Shown here piece after piece: positions 1-10,987 of a stretch of DNA of 64,000 nucleotides. The position numbers were made by a program, and so were the translations under genes. How positions within the stretch are numbered: position 1 is the first letter of the stretch; each line of letters starts with the position of its first letter. The stretch lies in assembly GCA_963971225.1 (NCBI GenBank), contig OZ020268.1:57039900-57103899 (forward strand), given 5' to 3'. Below the pieces are notes generated by a model, which worked only from the letters and a program-made list of their open reading frames with translations, ran no database searches and was not told the origin of the DNA. Source of the stretch: Melieria omissa (lineage: Eukaryota; Arthropoda; Insecta; Diptera; Ulidiidae).

Positions 1-56
1 TGGCCTTTACAATTCTCCTATTCACTATAGTACAATCCGAATTAGCCAGAGATTGT

Positions 57-460
57 ATGGATTTGCTGAGTTTGGTAAGCTGCCAGGTGAGTCTTATCAT
101 CTCCTGGATACCCGGTCACGCGGACATTCACGGGAATAAGCCAGCTGATGAGTTGGACAAGGTGGGGTCTGCCATGGACCCACTACCTGAGCAGATGGCA
201 CCGTTTTTAAGTTTAAAGCTAAGACAGATACAGGACTATTGAGTGATGAAAGGACTTCATTCCCTAGAAAAAGGCTAATAAGATTTCTTGTCGATATATT
301 GGAGATAAGACTGGGATGCATTAAGTTTTGTCTTGAGATGATCTATTCCAGCAACAACAAAACGGAAGGCGAATTAAATGCCAGTTCAGAGAGCTCGCAG
401 TCGCTGCCACTTACATACCTACCTATGTATGTGTCCATGAGGTAAATAGTTATGCCCGTA
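57..460 (+). pseudogene. LINE RNase H domain relic
   Basis: The first 60 codons read as the end of a LINE RNase H domain: a beta strand, then WIPGHADIHGNKPADEL, which matches the family pattern W.PGH.G..GNE.AD.LA holding the last catalytic Asp. A stop follows at 242. The next frame (about 239-440) may be the decayed C-terminal tail. The element is cut by the window start and has no RT in view. RNase H removes the RNA strand of the RNA/cDNA hybrid in I, R1 and LOA-type non-LTR retrotransposons. The clade cannot be fixed from this piece. Non-functional relic. Confidence 0.7.
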
Positions 461-3400
461 AAAACCGGAAGACTCTGTTGTGGGTTAGAGGACATTTCGG
501 ATCAGTTGGATCGGAGATAAATAAACTAGTACAAGATTCATTCAAAAGTTGGATTGGAAATAGATTTCTGTGGATTCAAACCAATGCTTGGACTAAGTAA
601 ATCAACGAGTTTATAAATGATTTAAAAATGTATGGTTTTAAATGTATCAGAGTTGTTTGAAATAAATCTCTGGGGAGCTGAACTTTGGATTGAATTAAAC
701 GATTTGGCAATCGAAGTACTGGTCAACAATTGATTTACCTAGAGACATCGCAAAATGTGGATGTTACCAACTACATATAGATAAACTCGATTGGCTTTAA
801 GTTATCCATTAGGCAGTGAGCCCAAAGACGATTCTTAGTCTAAATTGGTACATTCCGAGTTGGCTGATTGACTGACTGCATTAACTAAGATAAATAACAA
901 GCATTAAAAAATGAATTTGACCCTTAATGGGTTAAAATTTCAATCTTTCTCTTTCTCAGATCTCCATAGAAAGTTTGTAGAACAGTGAACTTCAATCGTT
1001 GTCTACAGCTGTTGCTTATCGGTCAACCATCACATAAGTCTGCAGTGCACACACATACACACACAAATTTAAGATGCTCAAAATTGCCCCAAAAACTGCG
1101 TAATCGATTTGTCAGCGCCTGATTGCATCGTAAATGTGTGTGTGGTGAAAATTCCAGTTGCTTGCATGTTTTCCAACTTGGCACAACGACATTAAATTTC
1201 AATTCTTCCATCAAATCGCGCACAGCATACAAAAACAAAAAAACTTTGTCAGCCACTTGACGAGGCTCCAACGCAACAAAATCGCGCAACACTTGGGCGC
1301 AACTTTCGCATATCATGCGCGCCGTTCCAACGCTCAATTAGGCATTTTATACGGTGCTTTGTTCTTGCGCGCGGGCCACACACATAAAACCACACCACTT
1401 CATCAGGCAGCCATCATCGTTGTTGTTGTTATCATTGGCGCCATGGGTCGTGCCAATGCGGCCAACTTGATTAGCTGCATGTGCGACGAGGACACGTCTG
1501 AACGCTGAACTTAAATTGTTATTTGCCTGCCTGCGCTCTTCACTTTTGGCCAGCCAGAGTTCAGGCCAAATAAAAATGCGAGTAAGTGGCAACGCATTAG
1601 CGAAATGCTTTCGCCAGGTCGTTCGTTTGCTCAGTGGCTTGTGTGGTCGTGATGGCTGCGACTGCTGTCACCGGAGCGGTTGCACAGTGGAACGTCGACA
1701 ATAGTTGGCTCGAAGAAGCAATGAACCGAATTGGCATTAAGCAAATGTTTGGTGTTCTAAAAAGTTTGACTCAAGTTCAAACATTCGTGGAATTTTTATC
1801 TCCTAATGGCTGTCGTTGTGTCACTGTGACTGTTGCCATTGTCAGCGTATAAGTCAACGTCGGTGCGTTCATGTGCGTCCCTTTGTGTCCTTTCGAGTTA
1901 TGCGTGACATTGCAATGCTGTGGAGAAATGTGCCGCTGGTGAAACATTTGCTTTTTGGCTGCGCGTAACATAACAAAAGAAGCATTCACCAAATAAAAAA
2001 AACAAAATGTATATATTACAAAATAAAAACCAAAACTGACAATGCGTAAAACGCGCAAAAGAATCAACTGAACTGAAGAAGACCAAAAAAAAAAGAACAA
2101 CAACTTCTCGTGTGCGACGACCCGCACCTTGAAGACGATTACTTTGCCTCGTCGAGTTGGCGTACTTCTGTGTGACGACTGTTGTTGAGTTGTTTTCCCC
2201 CGTCCGTTGCACTCACTCAGTGCTCAGCGAGAGCCGCATTCAAAGTCACAACGCTTCGCTTTAAAGTGACTGAGAAAAATTTGCGCTTCCCTCTCCTCGA
2301 GCCATCAACTGTTAACCGTCTGCCACTGCCAAATTTATTCAAAGGAATGTGATGGGCCCTTTTCCAGCCGCAGTTTTCAGTTGGAATTGTTGCCGTTATT
2401 GTCACGGTCGTGACATTTTTTTGAATTGTTGTTGTTGTTGTTTTTGCTGTCTATTGTTATTACTTGAGTTTTTGTTGTTGTGGCCTTAGTGTTGCTTTTT
2501 TATTGCTGCTAAGACATAGTGGGCCAACACTGAACTGAACTCAACTGTTACTGTTGCTTTCAGTAACACGAAAGAATTTACAACATTCGGACGAAGGTTG
2601 AATTAATAAAAAAATAATGATTTTTTAATATTTAGTGTAACACTTTTGATTGAATTCTTATGTCAGGTTATAGAAAAAGGCACTGGCGTTAAAGTTCAGT
2701 GGACAAAAGTGTTTTAATTGGATCTGAAGATGAATTTTTTTGCAATTATGAACAGACAGACACACAGTCAGAGAGTCCAAACTTAAGCAGAATTAAGAAT
2801 TTATTTTATTTCTTTAAACGAATTAAAATTTTGCCCCACCGTTACTGGCATCCGCACCACTGTGTGTGAGGATTTTCGCTCATGATTTATGTATGTCGCA
2901 AAAAACACCAAAATAGGTCGTTGAAAAAGAAGACCGAGAAAAAGGTAAAAGTCGTATTGTCAGTGCAATAAGTTCAAGAAGCGTCAGTGTTGGCAGCGGC
3001 CATATTTGGGCGCAACAATGCGCCTGCAAAAAAGTGTGTCTGGCCTGCGGCAAAAGTTAGCTGCACACGGGCTGATGCGTCGTTGCTGGCACTCGGTCGT
3101 GTTTAATTTAAGCCGCTCGCATGCGACACTGCGTCAGCACGCTCGCCAACGAAGCGGAAAGCGCTCACATTAAGGAAAGTTTTACTTTTATTTTGCAACA
3201 ACAACAAGTACCAACATTTTCTTCTTACGCTTTGCACAAAAACATGAAAATGAATTTCCAACAATAGCCTCCAAAAAAAAGAACAACCAAATAAAGTTAT
3301 GGAAGCATAAAAGCGAGCAGAGAACATTGGCAAAAGAAGTCAAATAACCAAAAGTAAAACAAAGTAAAGACGAAGAAGAAGAAATTTAAACAAGTAAAAG

Positions 3401-4765
3401 ACGAAGAAGCAAATATGGAGCAGGCGAAAGTAGGTAAGTAAGCAAAGTTTTTATTTTATCTGCTGCAACATTGATGGAGATAAATAAATAAAGTGTCGAA
3501 ACGTCGAAGCGCCAACTGTCCGTCTCACAAACAGTTAACCATTTCCACACTTTTCTGCTCTTTTCTTCGCTCAAAAGAATTGCGCACGCATACATACGCA
3601 AACATAGATACTTGAGCGCAAAAAAAAACAACAAAACAGAAAAATACTTGAGCGCACTTGTAGGTGTGTGGGAATGTGTGTATTTGGCCTAATATTACAA
3701 TACATAATGACTGCTGATTTGTATGAATGTGTGTGTGTGTGTGTGTGTGCGGCAACATTGTGCTTAGTCAGCTGCTAACTCGTCACTAGCCAAGCGTCCT
3801 TCAGCATTTTCTGCACGGCTTTCTTTTTTCGCTTCAGTCACATACAGCGACATTACGTGTTTTTTTTCTTTTTTTTATAACCTAAACACGCAGCGTGACC
3901 AGCTGTGCGCAAAAGCCAAAGTTGAGGTTATATTTTGTGAATATTTTGGTTTTTCTTTATGAGTTTGCAATATGCGCGCAAGTAGCAAGTGGAAGAACAA
4001 CAAGAAGAAGAATCAGTGGAGAGAAAAAGTGCAGGGTCCATTGCTTCTGCCCACTTTGACCTTTGGAACACCTACGGCGAAGTCGTTGCATTCTGGTCAA
4101 ATTTCGACCGCCCACAGTTAGCTCCCTCGTTCCGACTAAATGCGCTGACTCGATTAATCAAACGGCTCTGGTCAAATGTCAGACAAGTCAGCGTGTCGCT
4201 TGAAATGTTTGGCACTGCTTGAAGAAGAGAAATTATTCGCGGTTTTTTCATTACAATTTTTTTGGCAACTATGCTTGCAGAGAAGATGGAGTTTTTGACA
4301 GGTAAGAATATAATTTGGCAATGATTTTTATTATTCATTTCAAGTTGCCAATAATTGCAGACATTTTAACATAAATTGACATTGTTTTAGTGTTGTGTGA
4401 TAAACTGCTTATTGGAAAGGGTCCTTTTTTAAATGAAAATTTGAAACTTATTGAACTTATGCCAATTACTTAGGAACAAATGCCCAAAACATAGGACACT
4501 TGAGCAGCTTTCCAGTTAATGCACGTTTTTTAATCTAAATACGTTCTGAAGCTTCTCTCATTAGTTGTTCTATGAACTTTTTCTTTTTACTTGTGGTCAC
4601 TTGGTTCTAGTCTCCGCACTGCTATTCAGAAGGATCACAAGCAGTCTGTATGTCAACTTGGATTGTACAGGGACAAGAATCGCTGAATCATTCTGTTGTT
4701 CACCAGGTTGAATGAAAAACTTTCCCTTGTAAGTCCGTTGACATCCTCCTTTAATCGAATCCACC
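461..4765. other. Unique non-coding DNA with simple repeats
   Basis: No gene is supported here. The open frames are short and show no family motif. The stretch holds short CA runs near 1046-1064, GTT runs near 1419-1432, TTG runs near 2424-2443 and a (TG)n microsatellite at 3729-3749. The 900-4300 part has mixed composition with many CAA/GTTG words, typical of fly regulatory or intronic DNA. I see nothing else that can be named. Confidence 0.5.
3729..3749. repeat. (TG)n microsatellite
   Basis: Uninterrupted TG dinucleotide run of about ten units. Confidence 0.9.
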
Positions 4766-4769
4766 TTGA

Positions 4770-4991
4770 CCCTTTCGAAACGGAGTTTATTTTTGAAAAC
4801 CAAAATAATCTTTGTAGAAATGTTCCCATGTCATGAAAGTTAGGGCTAGAAAACTATGTTGCATACCCAGAAATACCGAAATCCTATTTTTATCCGTGCA
4901 CATATAATTCGAATAAATATTATAAATAAATAATTATTTTGAGTGGTATTAAAAACTTAGTAGGCATATTGTCCCAGTGGTACCGAAAGGG
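4770..4991. mobile_element. TTAA-type MITE, CCCTTTCG family, copy 1
   Basis: A 222-bp element. It starts CCCTTTCGAAACGGAG after TTGA (4766-4769, one change from TTAA) and ends GTACCGAAAGGG before TTAA (4992-4995). It is colinear with the copy at 15596-16140 once the SINE inside that copy is left out. TTAA target duplication and CCC...GGG ends are typical of piggyBac-derived non-autonomous elements. No ORF; transposase supplied in trans (inference). Confidence 0.7.
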
Positions 4992-5205
4992 TTAAGGTAT
5001 TTTTTCTTTTATTTTCTTTTTGATTTTTATTCCAGATTAGATTAGGTACAGGAGTCACTGCGTCCAATATTGAACTAATGTGTCTAATCTCTTTTTCCTT
5101 ACTAGAGGGGTTTATATTCTCAATTCTGATCCAGCAAATTCTTAATTCTTCCCAGATTGATTTCAAACAGATCTTTAATCTGTATCAACTCCCTTTCTAG
5201 TATGC

Positions 5206-5247
5206 ATATCGCACACGCACTACAAAAGTGACACAACTCAAAATTTT
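5206..5247 (+). repeat. Left arm of a 42-bp inverted repeat (outer transposon)
   Basis: Starts ATATCGCACACGCACTAC and matches the reverse complement of 7294-7335 at 41 of 42 positions. The pair encloses piggyBac-like copy 1. It reads as the left terminal repeat of an older 2.1-kb DNA element into which the piggyBac copy inserted. The superfamily is not identified. Confidence 0.7.
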
Positions 5248-5479
5248 TCAGGAAACGCAAAAAACTGTTATCGAGCTAAATAAACATTTTTTTTTAAATA
5301 ACGAATAGACTGTTTATTGTATCCGTATTATTTATTATCGCAAATGAGCATTGAAACTAATGCGGTTTCAAGTTATCCTCTATTGATGTATTTTGAACCT
5401 ATTTCTGAAGTGGGAGTAAAAAAAAGGGGCGTGGGGTAACAATTTGAGTTTACAAAATAGTAGTGCGATTATGATCGGC

Positions 5480-5499
5480 ATAGGTACATTTGTACCTAT
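5480..5499. repeat. ATAGGTACATTTGTACCTAT palindrome (piggyBac A)
   Basis: A 20-bp palindrome, perfect apart from its central bases. It recurs at 9655-9674, 10968-10987 and 11157-11176 in copy 2. The last of these abuts the terminal repeat, so it may be a transposase-binding site (inference). Confidence 0.8.
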
Positions 5500-5523
5500 G
5501 GGTGAATACAACCTATTTGTATG

Positions 5524-6026
5524 GAATGAGCATTGTTTTATCCTACGAACAGAAGCAAGTATCGCTGGAAGAATTGGGTAGGCAAATGCTGAGTGCCGAT
5601 TCAGAACATGATAGCAAAGAAGAGGAGTCTGAAGCCGCACACGATTTGGGGGTTGAGTATAATGAAGAAGCTGATAACGTCGTGTGTCTACTGATGGCGA
5701 AATATAAGTTGTTCAAGTGGATGAGCCGGCTTCTGCGGCAAAGACGGCATGCAGTGAGGGAAAGAGGAACCCACTAGCAGTCGTATTAGATGTCATAACA
5801 TTATTCGGAACCAAGGAGGACTACGTCAGAGACTGGTGCATTCGCAAATTTCAATGCTAATATTCCAGATAAAGAACCGCAAGCTTGGAAAGCAGTGACG
5901 GACACAGAGATCTACGCATACATTGGTGTTTTACTTGTAGCTGGTGTGAATAGAGCTTCTACTGAGAATATCTTTGAAATGTGGAATCAAGATGCTTTGC
6001 CAATTTACAATGCAACTTTTGCTTTG
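5524..6026 (+). pseudogene. piggyBac-like transposase, N-terminal part only
   Basis: Starts MSIVLSYEQ, followed by an acidic stretch (LEELGRQ, then SADSEHDSKEEESEA) typical of piggyBac transposase N-termini. After frameshifts comes the start of the DDE_Tnp_1_7 domain: a run that includes TDTEIYAYIGVLLVAGVN and then ENIFEMWNQDALP. Known piggyBac transposases have EIYAFxGxLxxxG and LF/IF..W at this place. The catalytic Asp triad lies further on and is absent, because a LINE fragment follows. The start at 5524 is chosen because copy 2 keeps the same MSIVLSYEQ. A stop at about 5775 and frame changes make this a pseudogene. Confidence 0.75.
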
Positions 6027-6029
6027 ACA

Positions 6030-6712
6030 TTTACTTACTTACTTAACTGGCCATAACAATCCGGCATCGGATAACGGCCTGCCGCAAAACTTCTCTCCAG
6101 GCGCCTCTGCTTTGTGCGCGTCTTCTCCAGTTGGTCACACCAAGAGATACCAGGGCCTCTTCAATTTGGTCCATCCATCAGAGACACGGCCTCCCTCTTC
6201 GCCGTCGACCTCCAACCATCTCATCGAACACCTTTTTCGCTGGAGCTTCGTCGTTCATACGGAAGACATGACCGAGCCAGCGTAGCCGCTGGGTGTTAAT
6301 TCCCTGCTCTACGTCCATGTCCTTATACAGCTCGTTATTTGTTCGTATACGATTGTCGTCACCAACACGAATATGGCCGAAAATTTTGCGAAGTACCTTC
6401 CTCTCGAACAATCCAAGGACCGCTATGTCGTTTCGTTTCATTGTCCATGCTTCAGCGCCATAGAGGAGCACAGGCAAGATGAGCATCCTATAGAGTGCAA
6501 GTTTTGTCCGTCGAGAGAGGTCTTTACTTCTCAATTGCCTACCGAGACCGTGGTAGCACCTGTTGCCAAGAGTAATCAATCCTTCGCTTTATCTCCAGGC
6601 TGACATCATTGCTGCTGTTGATGGCGGTGCCAAGGTAGACGACACCTTGACACAGTTTCAGCAAATTGGACGTTTTATTCGATTCGATAATCCAACTTAG
6701 AGAGCCAGCCTA
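6030..6712 (-). pseudogene. LINE reverse-transcriptase C-terminal fragment inside piggyBac copy 1
   Basis: On the minus strand the longest open part (6178-6579) has GNRCYHGLGRQL, the thumb segment LPVLLYGAEAWTM, FERKVLRKIFG, and QRLRWLGHVFRMNDE followed by GGRRRRGRP. This is the well-known C-terminal block of RTE-like endonuclease/reverse transcriptases. Upstream is a decayed YLGTAI-type segment. No catalytic YADD is present: only the 3' end was inserted, ending in a TAAG tetranucleotide tail. It sits antisense to the piggyBac transposase. Confidence 0.8.
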
Positions 6713-7293
6713 TCCAACCCAAAATTTCGATTCCAGGGTCAAGCGCTAGTGTTCCATTCTTTCATATGTTGGATTTTGAAACATACATACACCTACATAT
6801 ACACACACAAACACACAGACGTGGATAAAAAACGTATTTACGTATAAATGAAGTATAGGTACATAGGTACAGGTACAGGCATAGGTACAGGCCGATCATT
6901 TACGTAAGGTAAGACGACCCGATCACATGAGTGTTAATTCAATATTTACCGAATTATTTCAAGTTATGCCACTTTTTCTGAATTTTATAATAATAAATGA
7001 CAGTTTTTGTCTTGAAAATTCAAAAATTTTTTTTTTATTGAAAATATATACTTAAATTATAATGTGTGCTTAAAATGAACTTCAACAAAAATTTATTTCG
7101 TCAAAAGTGTCACAATTTGAGTTAGGACACTTTTGCATTGAGCTGCAGCGATCAAATAGCATCAAACTTCTGACATGAAGAGAGACCTGACTGTATTTTT
7201 TGCAACAGTTAATAACAACAAAACATAATGAGCTTTTGCATATTGGTAGATTGATGCATAGTGCACACTATTAACACATAAACCCGAAAATAC

Positions 7294-7335
7294 AAAATTT
7301 TGAGTTGAGTCACTTTTGTAGTGCGTGTGCGATAT
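7294..7335 (-). repeat. Right arm of the 42-bp inverted repeat
   Basis: Reverse complement of 5206-5247 with one mismatch, ending GTGCGTGTGCGATAT. A diverged sub-terminal copy of the AAAAGTG/TCACTTTTG part is also visible near 7104-7135. Confidence 0.7.
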
Positions 7336-7640
7336 ATTCTTGCATGTAAGACGGCGGATTATTCGGGTAAAATATGCACAAATGTTCATGAAATGAAAAA
7401 GCATTTATGGCATTTCTTTAAAAAAGCAACAAATTCGCCCACATTGTGGGGGCTGAAACCCCATTTATCCCTTTTCCCTTCCACATATGAACCTAAAATC
7501 TTTTAAGCACAGTCCACTTTATCTTTTTGCTTACCAACTTAGCTCAAAAAATGAAAACTGTCTTTATAAAACGAATGAGAAGAAATATACTAACATATGT
7601 TAATAGTGACGGTTTCCATACATACAAATTGGTGACAGTG
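7336..7640. other. Unassigned sequence
   Basis: No recognisable gene. It runs from the outer inverted repeat to the GC-rich hAT-like end and may be part of the latter element. Confidence 0.4.
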
Positions 7641-7692
7641 TGAAGGTTAACGGGCCGCAAGCGGCCCGCGGGCTGCGTGTTGCTCATCCCTG
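7640..7692. mobile_element. Possible hAT terminus
   Basis: Read on the minus strand it starts CAGGGATGAGCAACACGCAG and runs into a GC palindrome (GGGCCGCAAGCGGCCCG). CAGGG ends followed by GC-rich hairpins are usual for hAT elements. No partner end was found, so only a fragment is claimed. Confidence 0.35.
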
Positions 7693-7943
7693 CGCTATCT
7701 GTTCTTAGTGGCGCCTCTTTCTACTAAAATCGAGAAGGTACTTGGACTTTTTTTACAGAATAGGCCGGAAAGAATTGATTCTTTGCTGCTCCAAGCCGAT
7801 CTTGTACACTCTTGCCGTGATAATGCACACTCTTGTCGTCGTAACTGTCTATCCTTAAATATATATGTGTATAAATGTGTCCATGTCACTTTTTCCAAGT
7901 GTACATCAGTCCTACAAAACATATATAATATATCCAATACTTC

Positions 7944-8500
7944 TTTAAAGTCGGTTTCCGAAATCAAGGACTTGAGAGTTGTTTTTGATCACAAGTTTTC
8001 CTTCTCGAATCATGTCAATGCTACCATTTCAAAATCCCATGCTATGTTAGCGTTTGTTGAACGTAATTCCTCTGAGTTCACCACTGATCCGTATACCTTA
8101 AAGTTACTGCCTCGTTCATCTGGAGACCCTACCATGAGTGTTATACCAATCGCATTGAACTTGTTCAGAAATCCTTCCTTCGCTTTGCTCTTCGGTCCCT
8201 CAGATTCCATGAACCCATTCTCTCCTACATCTCTCGTTGTAAACTCCTTAATCTGAACTCCCTTTACAATAGGAGAATCATTATATCCCTATCCTTCGTC
8301 TTCGATTTGATTTCTAGTGTAGTTAATTGTCCTGTTCTGCTTGAAAGAATAGTTTTCAATATTCCCCTTAGAGTACTTCGTCATTATACCCCTTTTTATG
8401 TAAATTTTGCTAAAACTAACTATGTGTCGAACGCCTCTTTGGCCAGAGCTCTATCTGAATTTAATAATTTTTCCAAAGTTATAGCTATCGACTTCTCCTG
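7944..8500 (+). pseudogene. CR1/Jockey-type LINE, RT C-terminal fragment (copy 1)
   Basis: Fragments of ORF2 in shifting frames: SVSEIKDLRVVFDHKFSF, SKSHAMLAFVERNSS, TDPYTLKLL, a decayed stretch corresponding to RIE..QKSF.RFALRSL, then from 8307 MISSVVNCPVLLERI and SNASLARALSEFNNF. The same order is seen in the RT thumb/C-terminal part of the copies at 14366-16470 and 55706-56975. The end is joined directly to the 5' region of the next LINE copy, without a 3' UTR or A-tail. Confidence 0.75.
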
Positions 8501-8640
8501 CTCAAACTGTGCAGACGTGTTTCTGTGCTCCGCGCTTCCGTGCTTTATTTTTTATTTCTCTGCCCGTGCGAGTGTGAGGCGAGTCGTTCGTTATTCGCTC
8601 GTTTCACTTGGACACTTCTTCTCAATCTCATCATTTCTAA
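8501..8640 (+). promoter_or_regulatory. Probable 5' UTR/promoter region of LINE copy 2
   Basis: Short sequence between the preceding LINE's ORF2 end and the first ATG of ORF1 at 8641. LINEs of this group carry an internal promoter in the 5' UTR (family knowledge). No motif is claimed; position is the evidence. Confidence 0.4.
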
Positions 8641-9611
8641 ATGCCGTGTGTTTGTGGTCAGAAAGGTGATCGAGGTCAGGCGAAGCTGCAATGTGCCAAA
8701 TGCAACGAATTTTTTCAATTGGACTGCGTGAACTTTCAGCCTGCTGACCTCGAATTTATGCAAAAAAAACTGTAGCCCGTACCATTGTAATGGCTGCTTA
8801 AGTGCGCGCCGAAACTCAATTCAGTCGCCCCTTACGCCTACCATCAGCGCCGATCGAGTGTGCTCGGACAGCGACGCCGCGATTTTCTCATCTAAATCTA
8901 CACACATAACACAACAAGTGCAGTGCCATAACCCGAGCTCAGCTTCGCAACAACAAGCATAACAGCCTAAGCCGCAACAACAAGCACTACAGCCCAAACT
9001 CCAACATCAAGCTCAACTGCCTAAAGTCCAATAACAAGTGCATCAGCCTAAACCGCAACAACAAGTGCATCAGCCTAAGCCCTAACAACAAGCTCAGCTC
9101 CTTAAACCGATTGTCTCTCAGTAACAAAAGTGTGATAAGCAAGAAGTTACGCTGCAAGCGATTTTCAGTGAGCTCGTCGCCCTCAGAGCTGACAATGCGC
9201 GTGTGCTCTCCGTGCTGAACTCTTTGCAAGATGAAAAAAGCTTCTAGCCGAAAAACTCGATAGCCTGCAAGAAGAGCTTCATTCAATGCAATGCAAGTTA
9301 AGTGACAATGACACCGTCCCTAAATTATCTGCCCTAACTAACGATGTCAAAGTTATTGGAAATAATATCTGCGATCTTCTGGATAAAAGAGTCACTTTTG
9401 TCTCTGACACTCGCACTCTCTCCAACAATAATGCTGTGACCTCGGATGCCTGTCGCTCCGTTGTCGTTGACCACACTCAACCCGTCGTTTCCGCCGTTTC
9501 CATTGCGCACAGCGTTGCCACAAGCAAACAAAATTTATAGCCAGGAACAAAAATAAAAGTAACCAAAATGTTCGATACTCAGAAGAGCGACGGTCGCGCA
9601 AACGAATTTAA
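8641..9611 (+). pseudogene. LINE ORF1, PHD-finger part (copy 2)
   Basis: Starts MPCVCGQKGDRGQAKLQCAK and continues CNEFFQLDCVNF, giving a Cys-rich Zn finger of PHD type as found at the N-terminus of ORF1 in CR1-group LINEs. A Gln/Pro-rich low-complexity segment (8940-9110) with several stops follows, then a Leu-rich segment predicted as coiled coil (about 9150-9300). The ORF is interrupted by the piggyBac-like element at the TTAA 9608-9611 and carries its own stops as well. ORF1 proteins bind the element RNA. It resumes near 12000. Confidence 0.7.
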
Positions 9612-9654
9612 CACTCATGTGATCGGGTAGTCTTACCTTACGTAAATGATCGGC

Positions 9655-9674
9655 ATAGGTACAAATGTACCTAT
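9655..9674. repeat. ATAGGTACAAATGTACCTAT palindrome
   Basis: Copy of the piggyBac-family palindrome, 28 bp inside the left terminal repeat. Confidence 0.8.
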
Positions 9675-9835
9675 ACTTCATTTATACGTAAATACGTTTT
9701 TTATCCACGTCTGTGTGTTTGTGTGTGTATCTGTGCATGTATGTATGTTTCAAAATCCAACATGAAAAAATGGAACACTAGCGCTTGACCCTGGAATCGA
9801 AGTTTTGAGTTGGATAGGCTGGCTCTCTAAGTTGG

Positions 9836-10445
9836 ATTATCGAATCGAATAAAACGTCCAATTTGCCGAAACCTTGTCAAGGTGTTGTCTACCTTCGCAC
9901 CGCCATCAACAGCAGCAATGATGTCAGCCTGGAGATAAAGCGAAGGATTGATTACTCTTGCAACAAGTGCTACTACGGTCTCCTCCTGTGCTCCTCTATG
10001 GCGCTGAAGCATGGACAATGACATGAAACGACATAGCGGCCTTTGGAGTGTTCGAGACGAAGGTACTTCGCAAAATTTTCGGCCCTGTTCGTGTTGGTGA
10101 CGACTATCGTATACGAACAAATAACGAGCTGTATGAGCTGTATAAGGATATGGACGTAGCGCAACGAATTAACATCCAGCGGCTACGCTGGCTCGGTCAT
10201 GTCTGCCATATGAACGACGAAGCTCCAGCGAAAAAGGTGTTCGATGAGATGGTTGGAGGTCGACGGCGAAAAGGGAGGCCGTGTCTCTGGTGGAAGGACC
10301 AAGTTCAAGAGGCCCTGGTATCTCTTGGTGTGACCAACTGGAGAAGGCGCGCACAACCCAGAGGCGCCTGGAGAGAAGTTTTGCGGCAGGCCGTTACCCG
10401 ATAACGGGTTGTTATGGCCAATTAAGTAAGTAAGTATGTAAGTGT
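9836..10445 (+). pseudogene. LINE reverse-transcriptase C-terminal fragment inside piggyBac copy 2
   Basis: The open part 10048-10404 contains FETKVLRKIFGPVRVGDD, RIRTNNELYELYKDMDV, QRLRWLGHVCHMNDEAP, GGRRRKGRPCLWWKDQVQEA and LGVTNWRRRAQ, ending near QAVTR. This is the C-terminal block of an RTE-like endonuclease/RT polyprotein. Upstream frames keep PVLLYGAEAWTM and a decayed EIK.R segment. The stop is followed by a short 3' UTR and a (TAAG)n tail. The RT active site is absent because the LINE copy was 5'-truncated on insertion. Confidence 0.82.
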
Positions 10446-10449
10446 GTCA

Positions 10450-10960
10450 AGGCAAAAGTTGCATTGTAAATTGGCAAAGCATCTGGTTCCACATTTCAAA
10501 GATATTCTCAGTAGAAGCTCCATTCACACCAGCTACAAGTAGAACACCAATGTATACGTAGATCTCTGTGTCCGTGACTGCTTTCCAAGTTTGAGGTTCT
10601 TTATCTGGAATAGTAGCATTCACATTTGCTAATGCATCAGTCTCTGACGCAGTCCTCCTTGGTTCCGAATAATGTTATGACATCTAATATGACTGCTAGT
10701 GGGTTCCTGTTTAGCTCACTGCATGCCGTCTTTGCCGTAGAAGCCGGCTCATCCACTTGCACACCTTCTATTTCGTCATCAGTAGACACACTGCATTATC
10801 AGCTTCTTCATTATACTCAACCCCCAAATCATGTGCGGCTTCAGACTCCTCTTCTTGGCTATCATCTTCTGAATCGGCACTCAGCCTACCCAATTCTTCC
10901 AGCGATACTTGGTGCTGTTCGTAGGATAAAACAATGCTCATTCCATACAAATAGCTTGTA
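10450..10960 (-). pseudogene. piggyBac-like transposase N-terminal part, copy 2
   Basis: On the minus strand it starts MSIVLSYEQHQVSLEELGRL, then acidic SADSEDDSQEEESEA and HDLGVEYNEEADNAV. After frameshifts it gives WKAVTDTEIYVYIGVLLVAG and STENIFEMWNQ. It corresponds to the acidic N-terminus and the entry of the DDE_Tnp_1_7 domain of piggyBac transposases. The remainder, with all catalytic Asp residues, is missing. The coding ends at the TAAG-repeat tail of the LINE fragment (10423-10445). Confidence 0.75.
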
Positions 10961-10967
10961 TTCCCCC

Positions 10968-10987
10968 ATAGGTACAAATGTACCTAT
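10968..10987. repeat. ATAGGTACAAATGTACCTAT palindrome
   Basis: Internal copy. It lies just upstream of the transposase start codon on the minus strand. Confidence 0.8.

Larger units (their letters stand above)
5339..6933 (+). mobile_element. Chimeric piggyBac-like element carrying a LINE tail, copy 1
   Basis: The 3' end is the inverted repeat CCGATCACATGAGTG (6919-6933) followed by TTAA (6934-6937). The 5' end is missing: homology to copy 2 starts at 5339, about 65 bp inside that copy's other end. Order: piggyBac transposase N-terminal coding, a (TTAC)n tract at 6030-6045 that is the tail of an antisense LINE 3' fragment, then the 3' terminal region. Copy 2 (9612-11191) lies in the opposite orientation with the same order and the same internal joints. 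Non-autonomous, because the catalytic part of the transposase is absent. Confidence 0.85.
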
